DNA of 30,526 bases. Origin: CAZCGA01 sp964498075. Its GTDB lineage: Bacteria; Desulfobacterota; Binatia; HRBIN30. Positions 22,719 through 30,284 of this stretch are shown one piece after another. The notes under the pieces were generated by a model, which saw only the letters and a list, made by a program, of their open reading frames with translations, was not told the origin of the DNA and did no database searches. The stretch spans positions 1-30,526 of the forward strand of contig CAZCGA010000074.1 in NCBI GenBank assembly GCA_964498075.1, given 5' to 3'. Both the position numbers and the translations under genes were made by a program. How positions within the stretch are numbered: position 1 is the stretch's first letter; each line of letters begins with the position of its first letter.

Positions 22719-23639
22719 ATGGCGGGCTCGATGATGCAAGTCCACAAGCCCCGGTTGCCTGCGTTTCGCTCCCGGTGGTATGCCTCCATCGACGCGCCGG
22801 AGCCCAACCTGCAGACTGCGCAACACAAGGTGCCGTTCATCGGCGGCAGCTTCTTCAAACTGCTGGCCGCGCTGCTAGTCGTGCTGGTCATCGGTTCATT
22901 GCCTGCGTCGGCGGCCACCGGCGCGATCACCGTGTTCGCGGCGGCGTCGTTGTCGGACGCCTTCACGGAGCTAGGCCAGAAGCTCGAGCGGCGCACGCCG
23001 CCGATCCACGCGACGTTCAACTTCGGCGGCTCGCAGCAGCTCGCGGCGCAGATCGAGCAGGGCGCAACCGCCGATGTGTTCGCCTCCGCCGACCCGCGGT
23101 CGATGACGTACCTGCACGAACGTGGGCTGCTGGCCGAGCCGGCGCGCGACTTCGCGCGCAACCGCCTCGTCGTCATCATCCCGCGCGCCAATCCCGGCCA
23201 GATCGCGGCGCTCGAAGACCTGGCGCGCCCAGGCCTCAAGTTGGTGATTGGCGCGGCGGCGGTTCCGGTAGGGCGCTACAGCCGCGAGGTGCTGGGCAAG
23301 CTGAGCGGCGCGGCGAATTTCGGATCTGACTATGCCGAGCGCGTGCTGCGCAACGTGGTCTCGCAGGAGGAGAACGTGAAGGGTGTCGTGGCCAAGGTGC
23401 AGCTGGGTGAAGCCGATGCGGGAATCGTGTATCGTTCCGACGTGACGCCCACGGTCGCCGAGCGCGTGCGAGTCCTGGAGATTCCCGACGCGTACAACGT
23501 CATCGCCACGTATCCGATCGCCATCCTGAAAGGCGCGGCAAATCTCGCCGCGGCGCGGGCAGTGGTCGAGTTGCTGCTGTCACGCGAGGGCCAGCGCCTG
23601 TTGAGCGCGCATCGGCTCCTCCCGCTCGACGCGCCGTGA
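22719..23639 (+). CDS. modA: Molybdate ABC transporter substrate-binding protein ModA
   Basis: Periplasmic oxyanion-binding protein. ITVFAAASLSDAF, FNFGGSQQLAAQIEQGATADVFASAD and VPVGRYSREVL are the ModA ligand-pocket segments. A signal peptide with hydrophobic core KLLAALLVVLVIGSLPASA precedes the mature protein. Start is uncertain: ATG 22719 leaves only 15 bases to the divergent DUF255 start and adds 37 unusual residues before the signal. GTG 22830 would give a normal signal peptide and a 126-base divergent promoter region. No Shine-Dalgarno site at either. First gene of modABC. Confidence 0.9.
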   Translation: MAGSMMQVHKPRLPAFRSRWYASIDAPEPNLQTAQHKVPFIGGSFFKLLAALLVVLVIGSLPASAATGAITVFAAASLSDAFTELGQKLERRTPPIHATFNFGGSQQLAAQIEQGATADVFASADPRSMTYLHERGLLAEPARDFARNRLVVIIPRANPGQIAALEDLARPGLKLVIGAAAVPVGRYSREVLGKLSGAANFGSDYAERVLRNVVSQEENVKGVVAKVQLGEADAGIVYRSDVTPTVAERVRVLEIPDAYNVIATYPIAILKGAANLAAARAVVELLLSREGQRLLSAHRLLPLDAP

Positions 23640-23645
23640 GCCGCC

Positions 23646-24461
23646 ATGGCCGCTAGCAGTTCGCCTCTGATGCGTCGCACCGGCAGCGCGCTGCAGGCTG
23701 GTGCCGTGCTGGCGGCGGCGCTCTTTGTGCTGCTGCTGACGCTGCCGCTGCTGGGCTTGCTGTTCCGCACGTCGCCGGGCGAGCTCTTGCGGCGGTTGGC
23801 AACGCCGATCGTCGCGCAAGCCTTGTGGCTCAGCCTGCGCACGTCGGTGGCCTCGACCGCAGCGGTGCTGCTGCTCGGCTTGCCACTGGCGTATCTTCTG
23901 GCGCTGCACGACTTCCGCGGCAAACGCCTGCTGAGCGCACTGATCGACTTGCCGATCGTGCTGCCGCCGACCGTTGCCGGCGTCGGGTTGCTGCTGGCGT
24001 TCGGCCGGACCGGCTGGCTCGGTCTGCATCTCTCCCGCTTCGGGCTGAGCATTCCCTTCACCACGCTGGCCGTGGTGCTGGCCCAGATGTTCGTGGCCGG
24101 GCCATTCTTCATCAACGCGGCGCGCGCCGGCTTTGAAGGCGTCGAGCCGCGCTACCTGCAAGCCGCCGCAACGCTGCGCGCTTCGCCCGGCTACACGTTT
24201 CTCCGCGTGCTGCTGCCGCTCAGCACGCCGGCGCTGCTGGCGGGTGCGGCGATGACCTGGGCGCGCGCGCTCGGCGAGTTCGGAGCGACCATCACCTTTG
24301 CGGGCAACCTGCCGGGCCGCACGCAAACCATGCCGCTGGCCGTCTACGTCGCGTTACAAACCGACCTCGAGGCGGCGGTCGCGTTGTCAGTGATCCTGAC
24401 GGTCGTCTCGTTCGCGCTGCTGCTCGGGTTGCGCAGCATCGTGCCACGTCCGCTACGCTGA
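23646..24461 (+). CDS. modB: Molybdate ABC transporter permease ModB
   Basis: 271-residue inner-membrane permease with five to six transmembrane segments. The EAA loop that contacts the ATPase is EGVEPRYLQAAATLRASP (about 165-182). GEFGATITFAGNLPG and RTQTMPLAVY are typical of ModB/CysU permeases. It starts seven bases after the modA stop; no clear Shine-Dalgarno site, so coupling to modA is likely. Confidence 0.93.
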   Translation: MAASSSPLMRRTGSALQAGAVLAAALFVLLLTLPLLGLLFRTSPGELLRRLATPIVAQALWLSLRTSVASTAAVLLLGLPLAYLLALHDFRGKRLLSALIDLPIVLPPTVAGVGLLLAFGRTGWLGLHLSRFGLSIPFTTLAVVLAQMFVAGPFFINAARAGFEGVEPRYLQAAATLRASPGYTFLRVLLPLSTPALLAGAAMTWARALGEFGATITFAGNLPGRTQTMPLAVYVALQTDLEAAVALSVILTVVSFALLLGLRSIVPRPLR

Positions 24462-24468
24462 GGCAGGC

Positions 24469-25542
24469 GTGCTGCACGCGCTCTGCTCCAAGCGGCTCGG
24501 AACCCTGACGCTGGAGGTCGACCTGACCGCCGAGCACGCCAGCACGCTCGTGCTGGTGGGCGAGAACGGCGCCGGGAAGACCACCATCCTCAATCTCCTG
24601 GCCGGTCTTCTGCAGCCGGATCGCGGAACGATCGAGGTCGACGACGTGACCTACTTCGACAGCGCGACGAGGGTGATGGTTCCCGCACCGGCGCGCTCCA
24701 TCGGTTACGTCTTTCAAGACGACGCGCTGTTTCCGCACCTGTCGGTGCGCGAGAACGTCGCGTTCGGCTTGCGCGCCCAAGGGATCGCGGGCGGCACGGT
24801 CCGCGAGCGAGTCCGCGCCGTGCTGGAGCAGCTCGGCATCGCCGAGCTCGCGGCGCGACGGCCGGCGCATCTGTCCGGAGGCCAACGGCAGCGCGTGGCG
24901 CTGGCGCGCGCCTTGGTCCTGCAACCCAGCTTGCTGCTCTTGGACGAACCGCTCTCCGCGCTCGATGCGCAGACCCGCCGGGCGGTGCGCACCGAGCTGC
25001 GGCGTACGTTGTCGGAGCTGCCGTGCATCACCGTGCTGGTGACGCATCACCCCTTCGAGGCGCTGGTTTTCGGCGATCGCATCGCCGTCGTGGAAAACGG
25101 GCGCATCGCCCAAACGGGCACGCGGCAGGATCTCCTGCAGCGTCCGCGTTCCCGCTACGTGGCGGAGCTGATGGGGTTGAACTTCTTCCAGGGCACGGTG
25201 GCGTCGCGCGACGCCAGTGGACTGGCCGAGATTCGGACCGACAGCGGATCCCTGCACATCGTCCACGACGAGGACGGCGATGACGTTCTCGTTGCCGTCG
25301 ACCCACGCGACATCACGCTGCACACCACGCCGCCGTCCGGGACGGCGCAGAACGTCTTCGTCGGTCCGATCGTGCAGCTGGTTCCCGAGCCCCCCTTCGG
25401 AGAGCGCGTCCGCGTCATGGTTGAGACGCACCCGCCGCTGGTTGCTGAAATCACGGCGCACGCGATGCAGGCGTTGGGTCTGCGGGAGGGCGTCACGGTG
25501 TATGCGAGCTTCAAGGCGGTGGCGGCGCGTGCCTATCGCTAG
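24469..25542 (+). CDS. modC: Molybdate ABC transporter ATP-binding protein ModC
   Basis: 357-residue ATPase. Walker A GENGAGKTT (31-39), signature LSGGQ (135-139), Walker B LLLLDEP (Asp159, Glu160), H-loop VTHHP. A single C-terminal TOBE/Mop domain (about 290-353) can sense molybdate. GTG 24469 is supported by GAGG five bases upstream; modB ends eight bases before. The stop TAG lies in the CTAG that flanks a MITE-like palindrome, so the last codon and stop may have been affected by that insertion. Confidence 0.94.
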   Translation: MLHALCSKRLGTLTLEVDLTAEHASTLVLVGENGAGKTTILNLLAGLLQPDRGTIEVDDVTYFDSATRVMVPAPARSIGYVFQDDALFPHLSVRENVAFGLRAQGIAGGTVRERVRAVLEQLGIAELAARRPAHLSGGQRQRVALARALVLQPSLLLLDEPLSALDAQTRRAVRTELRRTLSELPCITVLVTHHPFEALVFGDRIAVVENGRIAQTGTRQDLLQRPRSRYVAELMGLNFFQGTVASRDASGLAEIRTDSGSLHIVHDEDGDDVLVAVDPRDITLHTTPPSGTAQNVFVGPIVQLVPEPPFGERVRVMVETHPPLVAEITAHAMQALGLREGVTVYASFKAVAARAYR

Positions 25543-25659
25543 TGGTGTGATTCACCGATACGGGGCATTATCCTTCGGCGCACCGCACGCGAATCTCAGC
25601 GGAAAGCTAGCCACTGCTGGCAATTCATAATGCCCCAACAGGACGAATCACTACACTAG
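25539..25659. mobile_element. MITE-like inverted-repeat element with CTAG flanks between modC and mop
   Basis: A 113-base segment has terminal inverted repeats of about 29 bases matching at 20 positions, including GTGATTC and a perfect 10-mer GGGGCATTAT (left) / ATAATGCCCC (right). Both ends are flanked by CTAG (25539-25542, 25656-25659), consistent with a 4-bp target duplication of the YTAR type used by IS5-group elements. It contains no coding sequence. The parent transposase is not in the window. Confidence 0.65.
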
Positions 25660-25719
25660 GTGCCGCATTGCTGAATCGCCGGCGATCCTTCAGAATCGCC
25701 ACTGGCAAAGGAGCGTACG

Positions 25720-25926
25720 ATGGAAATCAGCGCACGCAATCAGTTGCGCGGACGAGTGACGGCGATTGTGCTCGGCGGGGTCATGGCCGAGGTTCGCGTT
25801 CAAGTCGGACAGCATGAGGTGGTGTCGGTGATCACCCGTGCCTCGGCAGAAGGGCTGGGTATCGGGGTTGGGGACGAAGTGGTGGTGATCATCAAGGCCA
25901 CCGAGGTGATGCTCGGGAAACCTTGA
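25720..25926 (+). CDS. mop: Molbindin, single TOBE-domain molybdate-binding protein (Mop)
   Basis: 68 residues, the full length of a Mop protein: SARNQLRGRVTAIVLGGVMAEVRVQV, then SVITRASAEGLGIGVGDEVVVIIKATEVML. Members assemble as hexamers that store molybdate or tungstate in the cytoplasm. Start ATG 25720 has AAAGGAG six bases upstream. It follows modC by 177 bases, the gap being filled largely by the MITE-like element; it may once have been directly in the mod operon. Confidence 0.93.
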   Translation: MEISARNQLRGRVTAIVLGGVMAEVRVQVGQHEVVSVITRASAEGLGIGVGDEVVVIIKATEVMLGKP

Positions 25927-25971
25927 ACAACGCGGGTAGTCGGCGCGGCGGCAATTCGCTATACGAGCGGC

Positions 25972-26880
25972 GTGCGCTTCGGGCTGACCACTCCGATCGT
26001 GACCTTGGTGCCGCGGCGGCACGCGGCATGGGAAGAGGACGCGGGCGTCGAGGAGCTGCGGCAGATTGCGGAGGCGGCCGACCGGCTCGGCTATCACCAC
26101 CTGACGTGCAGCGATCACGTCACCATCCCGGTCGAGGTGGCGAAGGTCCGGGGCGGGCGCTACTACGACCCGTTCGCCACCCTCGGGTTCATCGCCGCCG
26201 TCACCGCGCGTGTGCGGCTGGTGACGCACGTGCTGGTACTGCCCTACCACCACCCGTTGGAGGTGGCGAAGCGGCTCGGCACGTTGGATCGTCTCTCTGG
26301 AGGCCGCGTCATTGCCGGCGTCGGTGTGGGCAGCTTGCGTGAAGAGTTCGAGCTGCTCGGCGTCGACTTCGACGGACGCGGGCCGCGCTACGAGGACGCG
26401 TTGCGCGCGTTGCGCGCCGCGCTCGGCAAGCGGCAGCCCGAGTATCGCGGAACGCATTTCGCCTTCGGCGACGTCGTCGTCGATCCGTGTGCGTTGCAGG
26501 AGCGCGTGCCGATCTGGCTCGGCGGCCGAACGCCCCGCTCGTTACGCCGCGCGCTGACCTTCGCCGATGGGTGGGATCCGTTCGGGTTCACCCACGCCCA
26601 GCTGGCGGCGCTGCTCGCCGGCGCGCGGCAGTGGCCCGAGTGGCAGGCGCGGACCGCGCCGATCGAGCTGGTGCTCGCGCCGGAGCGGCTCATCGACGTC
26701 GGCACGCCCGATCAGATTTCTGCGGCGATCGACCTGATCTCGCAGTACGAGCAAATCGGTGCGACGCTGCTGAACCTACAGTTCCGCCACACCAGCCTGT
26801 CGCACCTGCTCGATCAGCTCGATACGTTCGCAGCGAAGGTAATGTCGCAGCACCTCGCTGAGCCCGAAGAAGCGGGCTGA
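25972..26880 (+). CDS. LLM-class F420-dependent oxidoreductase
   Basis: 302-residue luciferase-like TIM-barrel enzyme. SDHVTIP, VTHVLVLPYHHPLEVAKRLGTLDRLSGGRVIAGVGVGSLREEFELLG (in parts at 105-155) and VPIWLGGRTPRSLRRAL are typical of the F420-binding subgroup. GTG 25972 gives the normal N-terminus MRFGLTTPI. No Shine-Dalgarno site; TATACG (25960-25965) ends six bases before the GTG, again compatible with a leaderless start. Substrate unknown. Confidence 0.88.
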   Translation: MRFGLTTPIVTLVPRRHAAWEEDAGVEELRQIAEAADRLGYHHLTCSDHVTIPVEVAKVRGGRYYDPFATLGFIAAVTARVRLVTHVLVLPYHHPLEVAKRLGTLDRLSGGRVIAGVGVGSLREEFELLGVDFDGRGPRYEDALRALRAALGKRQPEYRGTHFAFGDVVVDPCALQERVPIWLGGRTPRSLRRALTFADGWDPFGFTHAQLAALLAGARQWPEWQARTAPIELVLAPERLIDVGTPDQISAAIDLISQYEQIGATLLNLQFRHTSLSHLLDQLDTFAAKVMSQHLAEPEEAG

Positions 26881-26891
26881 GGGCAGCCCGT

Positions 26892-26930
26892 CTCCAGCGC
26901 AGAATCTGGAGCCGGCGTGCCCCCACGCCG
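26892..26930. terminator. Two hairpins after the F420 oxidoreductase gene
   Basis: CTCCAG (26892-26897)/CTGGAG (26906-26911) and CGGCGTG (26913-26919)/CACGCCG (26924-26930) with a CCCC loop. They stand just past the stop of the plus-strand gene and before the end of a minus-strand remnant, the right place for a bidirectional terminator. No T-run follows. Confidence 0.35.
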
Positions 26931-26944
26931 CGCTCTGCCGCCGT

Positions 26945-27115
26945 CTAGAGCCGAGGCCGACTCTTCGGGAATTTCGGGACACTCGGGTCCATGAAGTCCC
27001 AGGGCTGTGCGCTGGCGGCCCAGACATCGGCGATCGGTCGAAACCAGCTGGGATCATCGAGGCTGGCGGCCTTGATGCCGACGACGTCGGGATGCGCCGA
27101 GGTCGAGGATGTGCC
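26945..27115 (-). pseudogene. C-terminal remnant of a GFA/CENP-V-family protein
   Basis: The minus strand encodes HPDVVGIKAASLDDPSWFRP (from 27094), then IADVWAASAQPWDFMDP and a short tail to TAG at 26945. The S-LDDP-x-x-x-RP and QPW elements are the C-terminal signature of glutathione-dependent formaldehyde-activating-like (CENP-V) proteins. The N-terminal zinc-binding cysteines are absent: upstream the frame runs straight into the isomerase-like gene without a start or family sequence. About 50 residues of a family usually 120-150 long remain. Confidence 0.6.
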
Positions 27116-27137
27116 GCTCCTGACGCCGTATCCTTCC

Positions 27138-27464
27138 CTACCGGCGCGCGCGCTTGATCTGCCGCACCGCGGCGCGCTCGTGCGCGGCGCGGCGGGCGAA
27201 GGTTTGCAGCGGCGTCACGTCCCACTCGAGCGAACCCCACATGGGGAGCTCGCGGAGCAGATTATCCAACTCCTCGTGCGACGGGGCTTCCGCGATGAAC
27301 ACGAACGCCCGGTCGCCGACGGGAAGCCCGCCGGTGATCTTGCCGGCGCGCTCGAGCTTGATGAGTGCATCGATGCTCGGCAGCACCACCGAGGTCAGCA
27401 CCTGCACGACCTCCTCCGGCGAGGTGAACCCAGGACCCTCCGATCCAATGACCAGATACTTCAT
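27138..27464 (-). CDS. Muconolactone delta-isomerase-like protein
   Basis: 108-residue ferredoxin-like fold protein. MKYLVIGSEGP at the start, then the diagnostic LDNLLRELPMWGSLEWDVTPLQTF at about 70-93, as in muconolactone isomerase/YCII-like proteins. It may isomerise an enol-lactone in a ring-cleavage pathway or be a small accessory protein. ATG 27464 has GGAGG six bases upstream; a GTG one codon earlier is possible. It is on the same strand as, and downstream of, an alpha/beta hydrolase and an LLM monooxygenase. Confidence 0.75.
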   Translation of the reverse strand: MKYLVIGSEGPGFTSPEEVVQVLTSVVLPSIDALIKLERAGKITGGLPVGDRAFVFIAEAPSHEELDNLLRELPMWGSLEWDVTPLQTFARRAAHERAAVRQIKRARR

Positions 27465-27520
27465 CACACTCCTCCTCTCAGACTCTCAGCGGTTCCCGTA
27501 CGAACTCCAGCACACCAGCG

Positions 27521-27616
27521 CCCCGGGGCGATGCCCCGGGCTGATGTCTTGCCGCCCCCTTGGGGCTGTGATCTAGCAGCATCGTATTCCGATCCGATGA
27601 TAGCCCCGAATGGGGC
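27521..27616. repeat. Three successive GCCCC/GGGGC hairpins
   Basis: Stems: CCCGGGGC 27522-27529 / GCCCCGGG 27533-27540 (loop GAT); GCCCC 27554-27558 / GGGGC 27562-27566; GCCCC 27603-27607 / GGGGC 27612-27616. They fill the gap between the hydrolase and isomerase-like genes. Repetition of the same stem three times points to a dispersed structured repeat rather than a simple terminator. Confidence 0.7.
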
Positions 27617-27667
27617 GGCTTGCCGGCGCCGGTGTACTCCCCAACAAGATGATGTGCGTCACCCCTC

Positions 27668-28450
27668 TCAGCCCAGGAACTTCGACACGGCCGCCGTGAA
27701 CGCTGCGGCCTGCTCGTAGGGCACCATGTGACCCGCGGCGTCGATCATCTCGAGGCGCGCATGTGGAATCAGCTCCTTCCACTTGTCGGCGTACACCGGC
27801 GGGATGAGCTTGTCGCTTGCTCCCCACACCACCAGCGTGTCGGCCGTGAGCCGGTACAGCCGTTTGGAGATGCGCCGGTTCGGGATGGGGAACAGGATCT
27901 TGCCCGCGACGCCCATCTGCTTGGCGTTGGTGATGTAGAAGTCGCGTATCGCTTCCAGGTTGGTGAAGTCGAGCCCACCGGTGAGCTGCGCCGCGCCGGC
28001 GACGGGATCGTGGAAGAGCAGGTTGGCGAACTCGAACGGCAACATGGCAAACAAATCGGCGATCGGGTGCTCCGAAATCCACAGCCCTGCGGCATTCACC
28101 AACACCAGCTTCGCGAGATCGTTGGGCGCGATGCAGGCCATCTCGGCGGCGATCATGCCGCCCATCGAGTGCCCGATGAGGTGCGGGCGCTGCAAGCCGA
28201 GTGCGCTGACCACGTCCCAACCGTGCAGCGCGAAGTCGAGCATGTCTTCGAGCAGATCCTCGCCGGTCGATTCGCCGTAGCCGGGAAACTCCGGCGCGTA
28301 GACGTGGTAACGCTTCGCCAGCGTGTCGAGGAACGGGTTGTCGGGAAACAGCCCGCCCGCACCGTGCAGGAAGACGAGCGCCGCGCCGGAACCGGCTTCG
28401 AGCACGCGGACCTGAGCGCCGCGTTTGGTTTCGATCGTCGTGGTCTTCAT
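27668..28450 (-). CDS. Alpha/beta hydrolase
   Basis: 260 residues. Oxyanion-hole HGAGG (31-35), nucleophile elbow GHSMGG, acid in WGASDKLIPP, His in DAAGHMVPYEQ: a complete Ser-Asp-His triad. Like meta-cleavage-product hydrolases and esterases in size and motifs. The ATG at 28450 lies in ATGA overlapping the LLM gene stop, with no Shine-Dalgarno site because a palindromic repeat occupies the junction. The frame stays open for 1.2 kb upstream antisense to nothing meaningful; that extension is not coding. Confidence 0.9.
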   Translation of the reverse strand: MKTTTIETKRGAQVRVLEAGSGAALVFLHGAGGLFPDNPFLDTLAKRYHVYAPEFPGYGESTGEDLLEDMLDFALHGWDVVSALGLQRPHLIGHSMGGMIAAEMACIAPNDLAKLVLVNAAGLWISEHPIADLFAMLPFEFANLLFHDPVAGAAQLTGGLDFTNLEAIRDFYITNAKQMGVAGKILFPIPNRRISKRLYRLTADTLVVWGASDKLIPPVYADKWKELIPHARLEMIDAAGHMVPYEQAAAFTAAVSKFLG

Positions 28451-29721
28451 CGGCCTGTCCTGAGGTCCGTCGAAGGGGCTCTCTCCGCGCCCGGCAGGGT
28501 CTCTTCCGGATGGACGCGCTCCTTCATCGGGGTCGGCCACCAGCGGTTGTCGTTCTTCCATTCCGGCCACAGGTTGCGCAGCTGCGGCATGACTCGTTCC
28601 GCGAACAGCTTCGAGGAGTGCCGCGTCTTCCAGTCGGGCATGTTGCCGTTGTGGAAGAGGCCGAAGACGTGGCCGACGTGCAGGCCCTTGATCAGCTCGA
28701 CCATCTGGTCGCGCACGGTGGCCGGACTGCCGGCGACGACGTAGCGCTCGTCGACGAGCTCCTTCCAGGTGAGCGTCGGGAACTTGCTGAGCGCGTCTTC
28801 GGTGAGCTGCGAGAGCACTCCCGCCTTGAGCGTCTTGATGGTGCGATACCCCGGCGGGTCCGCGAAGCCCGGGTAGACGTGCAGGCAGCGGTTGAAGAAG
28901 TAGCGGACGTGCTCGGAGTAGAGGTCCTCGGCTTCGCGATCGGTCTCGCCGACGCAGATGATCTGCGCGAAGGCGCCGCGGTAGGGCGACTCGTCCTTGC
29001 CGCGCTGGGCGACGCGTTCCCAGTAGCCGTCCATGAGCTGCTTGCCGCGCTTGTAGCCGGTGAACGAGAGGTAGGAGTAGTTGTAATCGAAGTCGAGGCA
29101 GAAGTCCCAGGTTTCCAGCGAGCCGCCGCCGGGGATGTAGATCGGTGGGTGCGGCTGCTGGATCGGCTTCGGCCAGCAGTTCACGTAGCGCAGCTGGGTG
29201 TACTTGCCGTCGAAGGCGAAAGGTTCCTCCTCGGCCCAGGCGCGCATGATCAGCTCGTGCGCTTCGCGGTACTTGTCGCGGGTGAGCGCCGGAATCTGGC
29301 CGTAGCAGAAGTTGGTGTCCATCGGCGTGCCGACCGGAAACCCGGCCACCAGGCGGCCGCCGGAGATGACGTCGAGCATCGCAAACTCTTCGGCGACGCG
29401 GATCGGCGGGTTGTACAGCGCGATGGAGTTGCCGATCACGCAGATCGCGGCTCGCGAGGTGCGTCGCGCGAGTCCGGCGGCAATGATGTTGGGCGACGGC
29501 ATCAGGCCGTAGCCGTTTTGATGGTGCTCGTTGACGCCGATGCCGTCGAATCCGAGCGCGTCGGCGTACTCGAGCTGATCCATGTACTCGTGGTACACGA
29601 AGTGTCCCTTGCGCGGGTCGTACAGTGTGTTGGGAATGTCGACCCACACCGAGCGATGCTTCTGACGGAAGTCGTCCGGCAGGTGTGGCCACGGCATGAG
29701 GTTGAACCAAGTGAACTTCAT
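28447..29721 (-). CDS. LLM-class flavin-dependent monooxygenase (luciferase-like)
   Basis: 424 residues, bacterial luciferase-like barrel. GVNEHHQNGYGLMPSP, NSIALYNPPIRVAEEFAMLDVISGGRLVAGFPVG and PIYIPGGGS are characteristic of flavin-dependent alkanal/alkane-type monooxygenases. Start ATG 29721 with GAGGAG six bases upstream. The last residues, APSTDLRTGR, and the stop are encoded by a palindromic repeat, so the native C-terminus has been replaced or extended. First gene of a set with a hydrolase and an isomerase-like protein; oxygenation followed by hydrolysis is plausible. Confidence 0.9.
   Translation of the reverse strand: MKFTWFNLMPWPHLPDDFRQKHRSVWVDIPNTLYDPRKGHFVYHEYMDQLEYADALGFDGIGVNEHHQNGYGLMPSPNIIAAGLARRTSRAAICVIGNSIALYNPPIRVAEEFAMLDVISGGRLVAGFPVGTPMDTNFCYGQIPALTRDKYREAHELIMRAWAEEEPFAFDGKYTQLRYVNCWPKPIQQPHPPIYIPGGGSLETWDFCLDFDYNYSYLSFTGYKRGKQLMDGYWERVAQRGKDESPYRGAFAQIICVGETDREAEDLYSEHVRYFFNRCLHVYPGFADPPGYRTIKTLKAGVLSQLTEDALSKFPTLTWKELVDERYVVAGSPATVRDQMVELIKGLHVGHVFGLFHNGNMPDWKTRHSSKLFAERVMPQLRNLWPEWKNDNRWWPTPMKERVHPEETLPGAERAPSTDLRTGR
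28453..28478 (+). repeat. Palindromic 'PEQGRR' repeat, copy 2, at the LLM-hydrolase junction
   Basis: Same 26-base skeleton and plus-strand orientation as the copy at 17299-17324; 21 of 26 positions match, with the four-base centre differing. On the coding (minus) strand it supplies the last codons of the LLM gene and ends two bases before the hydrolase ATG. Confidence 0.85.
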
Positions 29722-29823
29722 TGCACTCTCCTCGGCGGCGTCCGGCGACCGTAGCAGGGTCGCAACGTTGTGGCGAGAGCGTACACCTCGCGTACTTCCG
29801 ACTTCGTCAGTGTGCGTGTCATC

Positions 29824-30210
29824 TCACTCGGCGGGGGTCGTGACACCGACGGCGCCCGTGACCAGCGCCTGGAGTGCATCCAGGGTCGCCGCACGTTTGA
29901 TCTGCTCGGCGGAAAGAAGCAGGCGCAGACTCCCGTCCCCTTCGACTTGAAACACGGCAGGGAGCGGGACGTCGGCGTAAGCCGGAAACTGCCTGTGAAA
30001 TCGGTCCCGCAGCTCGAAGCGCGCGCGTACCGGCAACGAGTGAATGAACCGCTTCCAGTCCCGTTTCATCGTCCAGCGGTCGTAGGTGAGATCGCAGAGC
30101 CGGCACGGATACGTCTCCGGCGAGGTGAGACGGTGGACGAAGTCGGATACCAGCGCGAACAAGGTCAGGTCGACGTTGTATACGAAGATGACTTCGCGCG
30201 GCGTCTTCAC
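29824..30210 (-). CDS. Conserved hypothetical protein with YPCxLC motif
   Basis: 128 residues. VYNVDLTLFALVSDFVHRLTSPETYPCRLCDLTYDRWTMKRDWKRFI (in parts at 10-57) matches a widespread conserved hypothetical family, recalled with the pattern VYNAD...YPCxLCxLTxG...W. The two Cys (36 and 39) may bind metal. LPAVFQVEGDGSLRLLLSAEQI follows. Function unknown. GTG 30210 is the only possible start, since a stop lies three codons upstream in frame. A promoter is visible 46 bases upstream. Confidence 0.8.
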   Translation of the reverse strand: MKTPREVIFVYNVDLTLFALVSDFVHRLTSPETYPCRLCDLTYDRWTMKRDWKRFIHSLPVRARFELRDRFHRQFPAYADVPLPAVFQVEGDGSLRLLLSAEQIKRAATLDALQALVTGAVGVTTPAE

Positions 30211-30255
30211 GCTCTGCTACCCTGGATGCGCATCCCATGCACTCCGCCGCCGGTT

Positions 30256-30284
30256 CTTATACTCGCGTCCCATTGGCCCATCAA
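30256..30284 (-). promoter_or_regulatory. Promoter of the YPCxLC gene
   Basis: Minus-strand TTGATG (30279-30284), 17-base spacer, TATAAG (30256-30261). Predicted transcription start near 30249 gives a leader of about 39 bases before the GTG at 30210. Confidence 0.65.

Noticed and set aside
27668..29710. 680-residue frame that would fuse the alpha/beta hydrolase to upstream sequence
   Set aside because: The first 420 codons are the wrong frame of the LLM monooxygenase, rich in Arg and Pro and without motifs. The hydrolase begins at the ATG at 28450.
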